In this document: positions 60,223-64,000 of the stretch, piece by piece
Layout of the letters: every line of letters begins with the position of its first letter
Numbering within the stretch: the first letter of the stretch is position 1
Source of the DNA: UBA6055 sp965203755
GTDB lineage: Bacteria > Chloroflexota > Anaerolineae > Aggregatilineales > Phototrophicaceae
Reading direction: 5' to 3'
DNA: 64,000 nucleotides
NCBI GenBank assembly: GCA_965203755.1
Contig: OZ241910.1
Span: 744,001 to 808,000, forward strand
Notes under the pieces: model-generated
What the model was told of the DNA's origin: nothing
What the model saw: only the letters and a program-made list of their open reading frames with translations
The model's database searches: none
Made by a program: the position numbers and the translations under genes

Positions 60223-61248
60223 TCATTCGCGCCGGCGCCGATTCCGACTGCGGCAGAACCCGAAGGCGGCGACGGGGCGCAGTCGGCATACGGTCGAGAT
60301 GATTTTTCTGATTCTTCGCACCATGCCCAAGGTCCATTCGATGGAAGCCGGCGGCAGAACACCGGCATACATGGCATACAAACGGCGCGGCGCCGCTTGA
60401 GGGGGATAGAGTTCGGCGGCGCGGAGAAAGGAACGGCTGGCTTTGGCGCGGTGTCCCCGCCGCCATAAATGCAGGGCGTACATGTGATGACGGGCCGCCT
60501 CCTTGCGGTCAAAATCAGCGGCGGACATACACCGCTCCCAGCCATAGCGCCGCGCATTTTGAACGGTCTTGAGCCGTCCCAAAGCGCCGTGCAGGCCGTC
60601 ATCGGAAAGCATATCGCCGTGCATGCGCCGATAAACAAGACGCTCATCAAGCCCGTGAAATTGATGCTTTGCCGACAGCCGCAGGAACAAATCCCAGTCT
60701 TCGGCGCTGCGAAATTCGGGGTCATCAGGGAAGCCGCCGACCGCGCGCAAAGCCGCCGTGCGAACCATCGTGGAGCTAATCAGGATATGATTGCCGGTCA
60801 GCCGCAGCAGTTCGCAGAATATATCTTCCGAGAAGCGCGGAAAGGGGGGCGTTTCAAGCGGCGTGCTGCCATCGCTGGCCACAAACTGATAATAGGTATG
60901 CACAACAGCAGCTTCGGGATGTTTCTGAAAACAATCCATGCAAAGCTGAATTTTTTGACTGGCAAGCTGGTCGTCGGCATCACAGAAGTGAATGAAGCTG
61001 CCCCTGGCGGCGGCAATGCCGCGGTTGCGGGCGATGCCGGGGCCCTGATTGGCTTGATAGATATAATGAATCTGATCCCCATACCGATGCCGCAGGAAAC
61101 TTGCGGTGTCGTCAGCGCTGCCATCGTCAATCACAATGATTTCACAGTTGGGGTAAGTCTGCGCCAGGCAGCTGTCGATGGCATCGCCAACAAAATGCCG
61201 GCGGTTAAAGGTGGGGATGATAATGCTGACCAGCGGATGATTCTGCAT
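60223..61248 (-). CDS. Glycosyltransferase family 2
   Basis: GT-A transferase of 341 aa. The ATG at 61248 has AAGGA eight bases upstream. VSIIIPTFNRRHFVGDAID, VIDDGSADDTASFL, the nucleotide-sugar metal site CDADD (in HFCDADDQLA) and RSAEDWDLFLRLS with the ED acceptor motif. The C-terminal 100 residues contain HHMYALHLWRRGHRAKASRS, a TPR-like tail common in exopolysaccharide GT2 proteins. It follows the lipoprotein gene by 17 bases on the same strand, so the two are probably co-transcribed. Confidence 0.88.
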   Translation of the reverse strand: MQNHPLVSIIIPTFNRRHFVGDAIDSCLAQTYPNCEIIVIDDGSADDTASFLRHRYGDQIHYIYQANQGPGIARNRGIAAARGSFIHFCDADDQLASQKIQLCMDCFQKHPEAAVVHTYYQFVASDGSTPLETPPFPRFSEDIFCELLRLTGNHILISSTMVRTAALRAVGGFPDDPEFRSAEDWDLFLRLSAKHQFHGLDERLVYRRMHGDMLSDDGLHGALGRLKTVQNARRYGWERCMSAADFDRKEAARHHMYALHLWRRGHRAKASRSFLRAAELYPPQAAPRRLYAMYAGVLPPASIEWTLGMVRRIRKIISTVCRLRPVAAFGFCRSRNRRRRE

Positions 61249-61265
61249 GGATTCGTCCTTTGCCG

Positions 61266-63257
61266 TCAAGCCGGCGCGACTGTTAAAGCGCCGTTTATCC
61301 GCCCGGCAATCCAGCCGATGACATGATTCGCCGTCTGCACCTTCCACCAGCGATAGCGCTCGTCTTCATAGGGGCCGGCGATCACAGCCGCATAATCGCC
61401 CCTGACCAATCCCCCTAAAATCTGGCTGGCGGTGGTCGGCCGCTGCCGAACGTTAAGCCCGGAGGCGGCCGCCACGCGCAGCTGCTGTCCTGGAAAGTAT
61501 TCACTGCCTTGAACGACGGCGGCGGGAATCGGTGAGAAGCCGACGTCAGCCAAGCCAAAACTTGGATTGGCGGTCAAGTCAGTGACGTCAGCGATGGCGC
61601 TCCCGTCTGCCTGAACAGCATACTGGCGCCCCTGCACCCTAAGCGCCACGGCGCTGCGGTCAGGATACCAGCTGACGGCTTCGGGGGCGGCGGCGCCAAT
61701 GGGAGCCGAAAGCGCCCGGCCATCGCCATCATAAAGCGCGAGCGGCGCGTCGTCAAATGGACTTCCGGTCCGTCCCAGAGCGACAAACTGCCCATCGGGG
61801 CGGCGGACGGCATCCTGCACCCACAGCCCGGCGGCGGAAGCATCCAGGACGACGCGTTCGTCAGCCAGGCCGCTGTTGACCCATCCGATGATAACCCGGC
61901 CATCAGGACGGCGGCCGCTGACAATAATATCTTGGCCGCGGTCATCCCAATAGCCGTAATCATAGCGGACGAATGGCGGCGCCTGATTGGCGTAATCAGC
62001 GTCCCGCAGCGCCTTTGTCACAGCCAGCGCGCTACGGCCCTCTTGCGGCAGGTGAACAGTCAGCAGCATATCATAGCTGCCCGCTTGCGGCGACCACTCG
62101 ACAGCTATGGTCTTCCAGAAATCGGCATTGCTGCGCGTGACGAAGCCGCACGGCTGATAATCGGCGGCGGCGCAGTCGCGAATGACCTGATAGGTTGGGT
62201 CGGTTGAAAGGCGGTTTTCGGGCTGCCAAAACCAGATGCCGGCGGCGCCATTGTCCAGCCCCGGCGGCGTGTCGATGCGGAACGAGAATCGCTGACCATC
62301 AGCCGACCAGTCGATCTCACTGACTCGGTTTTTGTTTTCATCGCCGCTGGCCGCGGCAAAGCCATCAAAAAACGGGGAGTGCGTCATCATCGTTTCGCCT
62401 GAAGCGCCGATGGCTTGATACAGCAGCATGCCGTTTGGGTCGGTGCGAACGAAGCTGCTGGCGGCTGCCGGATTGGGCGCAAACAAGGCGACCCCGCCGC
62501 CAAGCTGAAGCCTGTCATAATGAAAGACCTGCCCCGGTCCGACATTGTATTGATAGACGGCGGCGCCAACGGCGCTGAAGGTTGAGGGTCGGCTGACCGG
62601 CGGCGGTATCGGCGCAATCAGCAGATCCGGATTGACGGCCACTGTCGGCTGAAACAAGGTCGGCGAGGGCGTTAAGGTTGCCCCGCCGAACCGAGCGGCA
62701 GGCGTGGAAGGGCTTGGCGTATGAACGGGCTGGCGGTCGTCGTCCACCGTCGCCGTGACATAGGTTGGCGCGGCGATAAGCGTGGCGGCGACAACGGTAT
62801 CGGTGAATGATGCCGTCGGGACGGGCTCCGGCGATTTCAGCAAATCCGCAAGTTCAGTCTGGTTCAGTGTGGGCAGCGGTGTCAATGTGGGCAGGAATCT
62901 GTTTGTGACCGTCGCGGTATGCGTGATGGGCTGCGGTGTATGGGATTCTGCCGCGGTCGGCGGCGTGGTGGCGGTGTAGGGCGGCAAATCCGTCGCGGTC
63001 CATCTGGCTGTAGACGTCAGCGCCGGTGCGAAGGTGGCGGTCGCGGACGGCGCGGCCGCTGTAGGTATCGGGGATACTGTCGCTGTTGGCAGCAGCTGGA
63101 TCAGCGCCGTCGCCGTCGGTGATTCGGACAGGTCAGTCGCCTGCGCCGTCGCCGTGCTGGTGGGAGCGGCGGTGGGTGTAACCTGCGGCGGCTGGAGGTT
63201 GCAGGCGCTAATGACAAGCGCCAGGACAAACAGACCAGCCCCCCTGCGAATAGCCAT
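61266..63257 (-). CDS. Lipoprotein with Thr/Pro-rich region, propeller-like core and C-terminal SH3
   Basis: 663-aa exported lipoprotein. The ATG at 63257 has GGAG eight bases upstream; the lipobox VISAC puts Cys19 after MAIRRGAGLFVLALVISAC. Residues about 20-220 are low complexity (PTAAPTSTATAQATD-like). From about 240 the chain is beta-rich with repeated lines (VSEIDWSADGQRFSFRID, IAVEWSPQAGSYDMLLTV, AVSWYPDRSAVALRVQG), consistent with a WD/TolB-type propeller. A final SH3-like domain spans about 590-655 (LNVRQRPTTASQILGG, RWWKVQTANHVIGWIAG). Unknown role at the cell surface, co-transcribed with the GT2 gene. Confidence 0.8.
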   Translation of the reverse strand: MAIRRGAGLFVLALVISACNLQPPQVTPTAAPTSTATAQATDLSESPTATALIQLLPTATVSPIPTAAAPSATATFAPALTSTARWTATDLPPYTATTPPTAAESHTPQPITHTATVTNRFLPTLTPLPTLNQTELADLLKSPEPVPTASFTDTVVAATLIAAPTYVTATVDDDRQPVHTPSPSTPAARFGGATLTPSPTLFQPTVAVNPDLLIAPIPPPVSRPSTFSAVGAAVYQYNVGPGQVFHYDRLQLGGGVALFAPNPAAASSFVRTDPNGMLLYQAIGASGETMMTHSPFFDGFAAASGDENKNRVSEIDWSADGQRFSFRIDTPPGLDNGAAGIWFWQPENRLSTDPTYQVIRDCAAADYQPCGFVTRSNADFWKTIAVEWSPQAGSYDMLLTVHLPQEGRSALAVTKALRDADYANQAPPFVRYDYGYWDDRGQDIIVSGRRPDGRVIIGWVNSGLADERVVLDASAAGLWVQDAVRRPDGQFVALGRTGSPFDDAPLALYDGDGRALSAPIGAAAPEAVSWYPDRSAVALRVQGRQYAVQADGSAIADVTDLTANPSFGLADVGFSPIPAAVVQGSEYFPGQQLRVAAASGLNVRQRPTTASQILGGLVRGDYAAVIAGPYEDERYRWWKVQTANHVIGWIAGRINGALTVAPA

Positions 63258-63391
63258 TGTCGTACTCCAAACGGCGAACGGTTTCGCGCTCAACGGCTAT
63301 GGCTTTGATTATAATCCATCATCGCAAGCTGCTTTGCATAACGCAAGGTCAATTTGCCTTGGGGCTGCTTGAAGCATTGCCTCGCCCGGCG

Positions 63392-63841
63392 CTATCCTTT
63401 CAGCAGCAGCGCCAGTTCAGCCGCCACTTGAGCTTCGTTCAACAAGCCATACCACCGCTTGACCGCCTCGCCGGCGGCATTCGTCAGAACATACTGCGTT
63501 CTGTCGGTAATGCCCAGCCGCCCGCGCAGTTCATCCAGCGCCGAGTCATCCCAATCGAGGGTCACAAATTCTATCTGTCCTTCAAACTCTTCTTCCAGCC
63601 CATTCACGACGGGCATATTCCGCCGACAGGCCGTTCACCAGGCGGCGTAAGAGTTGTAAAACATAAAACCGCTCATCGCCGGCGCCGAAGTCGGCTGCGC
63701 TTCAGCCGCCGTTGGAGTCGTCGGATTCGAGTCCGCGGCTGGCTTGACTGCTGGCTGCAATAATGTCGTGACCGTGTCACAGCCACTCAAAATCACAAGT
63801 CCACTCATCATCAAAACGAGAACATTGATTAGCGTTCGCAT
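63392..63841 (-). CDS. Selenocysteine-containing thioredoxin-like lipoprotein (UxxC)
   Basis: 150 codons, 149 residues including Sec. The start is the ATG at 63841 with GGAG upstream; the stop is at 63392. A signal with lipobox ILSGC gives the lipidated Cys21, then a Thr/Pro linker. The thioredoxin core reads FYNSYAAW-U-TAC-RRN: the in-frame TGA at 63635-63637 (codon 69) sits where CxxC has its first cysteine, and Cys72 is the second. The downstream frame continues as MPVVNGLEEEFEGQIEFVTLDWD and on to DRTQYVLTNAAGEAVKRW, a normal thioredoxin C-terminus. A 6-bp hairpin lies 13-31 bases from the TGA. Probably an envelope thiol-disulfide or peroxide reductase. Not a pseudogene by this reading. 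Confidence 0.87.
63607..63625 (-). promoter_or_regulatory. SECIS-like hairpin downstream of the thioredoxin TGA codon
   Basis: Coding strand CGGCGG, loop AATATGC, CCGTCG: six pairs with one G-U. The stem spans nucleotides 13-31 counted from U of UGA. An alternative, shorter fold GGC/GCC leaves a loop beginning GG. Weaker than the UGSC hairpin, but correctly placed. Confidence 0.5.
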
Positions 63842-63931
63842 AGGCGCTCCCTGTTCATAACTGCCGTCTCATCCATGATACATTCAAATGCTAACAAATT
63901 GATGAACGATTATTTAGAATCCAGCGGCATA

Positions 63932-64000
63932 TTATCCGGTCAACTGTTTGACAAACTGCAATTCGGCTCGGCGGCGGCGATAGGTGAAGGGCGCCAGGGC
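63932..64000 (-). CDS. C-terminal end of an unidentified gene (cut by window edge)
   Basis: Reverse-strand frame open from the window edge to TAA at 63932-63934, ending with RRRRAELQFVKQLTG. Only 22 residues are visible, so no product can be assigned. Confidence 0.4.
   Translation of the reverse strand, partial: ALAPFTYRRRRAELQFVKQLTG

Noticed and set aside
63392..63841. Thioredoxin lipoprotein as two unrelated short ORFs
   Set aside because: The two parts form one thioredoxin fold in one frame; the TGA replaces the first Cys of CxxC.
1..64000. CRISPR arrays, insertion sequences or prophage
   Set aside because: No regularly spaced short repeats, transposase or phage structural motifs were seen on either strand.

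Overview
The window looks like a chromosomal segment of a moderately GC-rich bacterium, most plausibly a Chloroflexota (Anaerolineae-like) genome or MAG. This is inferred from several Pro/Thr-rich, SH3-tailed membrane proteins and lipoproteins, a paired M16 peptidase, frequent TTG/GTG starts, bactofilin and a primary sigma factor with a short N-terminus. No marker gene settles the taxonomy. There are no rRNA genes, CRISPR arrays or recognisable transposases, and one tRNA (Gln, UUG).

Layout. 1-10 kb is a surface-polysaccharide region: rmlA (5' cut), rmlB, rmlD, several glycosyltransferases, a GT39-type membrane transferase, a Wzz-like chain-length protein, and rnhB wedged between two glycosyltransferases. 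10-16.5 kb is housekeeping: SDR, bactofilin, lipA, a ComEA-like protein, a phosphoribosyltransferase, an orphan LolD-type ATPase and RNase J. 16.6-19.5 kb is a reverse-strand operon (GT2, wecD/rffC, wecE/rffA) that would make dTDP-Fuc4NAc from the RmlA/RmlB product. 19.7-36 kb holds icd, an ArsR regulator, modA-modB (no modC), membrane proteins, the sigma factor, an aminotransferase, an MFS protein, a long TrmB, a 994-aa fused restriction-methylase and an M16 pair. 36-49 kb holds fabF, a selenoprotein operon, an arylsulfotransferase, an SH3 lipoprotein, an MFS/UMF1 protein with an extracytoplasmic insert, peroxiredoxin, homoserine dehydrogenase, PspA plus a coiled-coil membrane protein, and an amino-acid ABC permease. 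49-64 kb holds a tandem-duplicated solute-binding protein, a sugar isomerase-like protein, an internally deleted methyltransferase, an FAD oxidoreductase, a response-regulator remnant, an enolase-superfamily dehydratase, an antiporter with a PII-like partner, tRNA-Gln, a methyltransferase, a 2OG dioxygenase, a GT2, a propeller/SH3 lipoprotein and a second selenoprotein.

The most striking result is two independent genes in which an in-frame TGA falls exactly on a catalytic chalcogen position. One is a UGSC-family protein (TGA at 37706-37708), upstream of which sits a gene for a thioredoxin-fold fusion protein. The other is a lipoprotein thioredoxin whose CxxC has become UxxC (TGA at 63635-63637). 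Both have a hairpin at the distance expected of a bacterial SECIS. ORF callers split both genes. Together they indicate that this organism decodes UGA as selenocysteine and uses selenium in cytoplasmic and envelope thiol redox chemistry.

Other unusual items are a near-identical tandem duplication of a two-helix unit in the GT39 protein, the double-domain solute-binding protein, and several methyltransferases in different states of decay.
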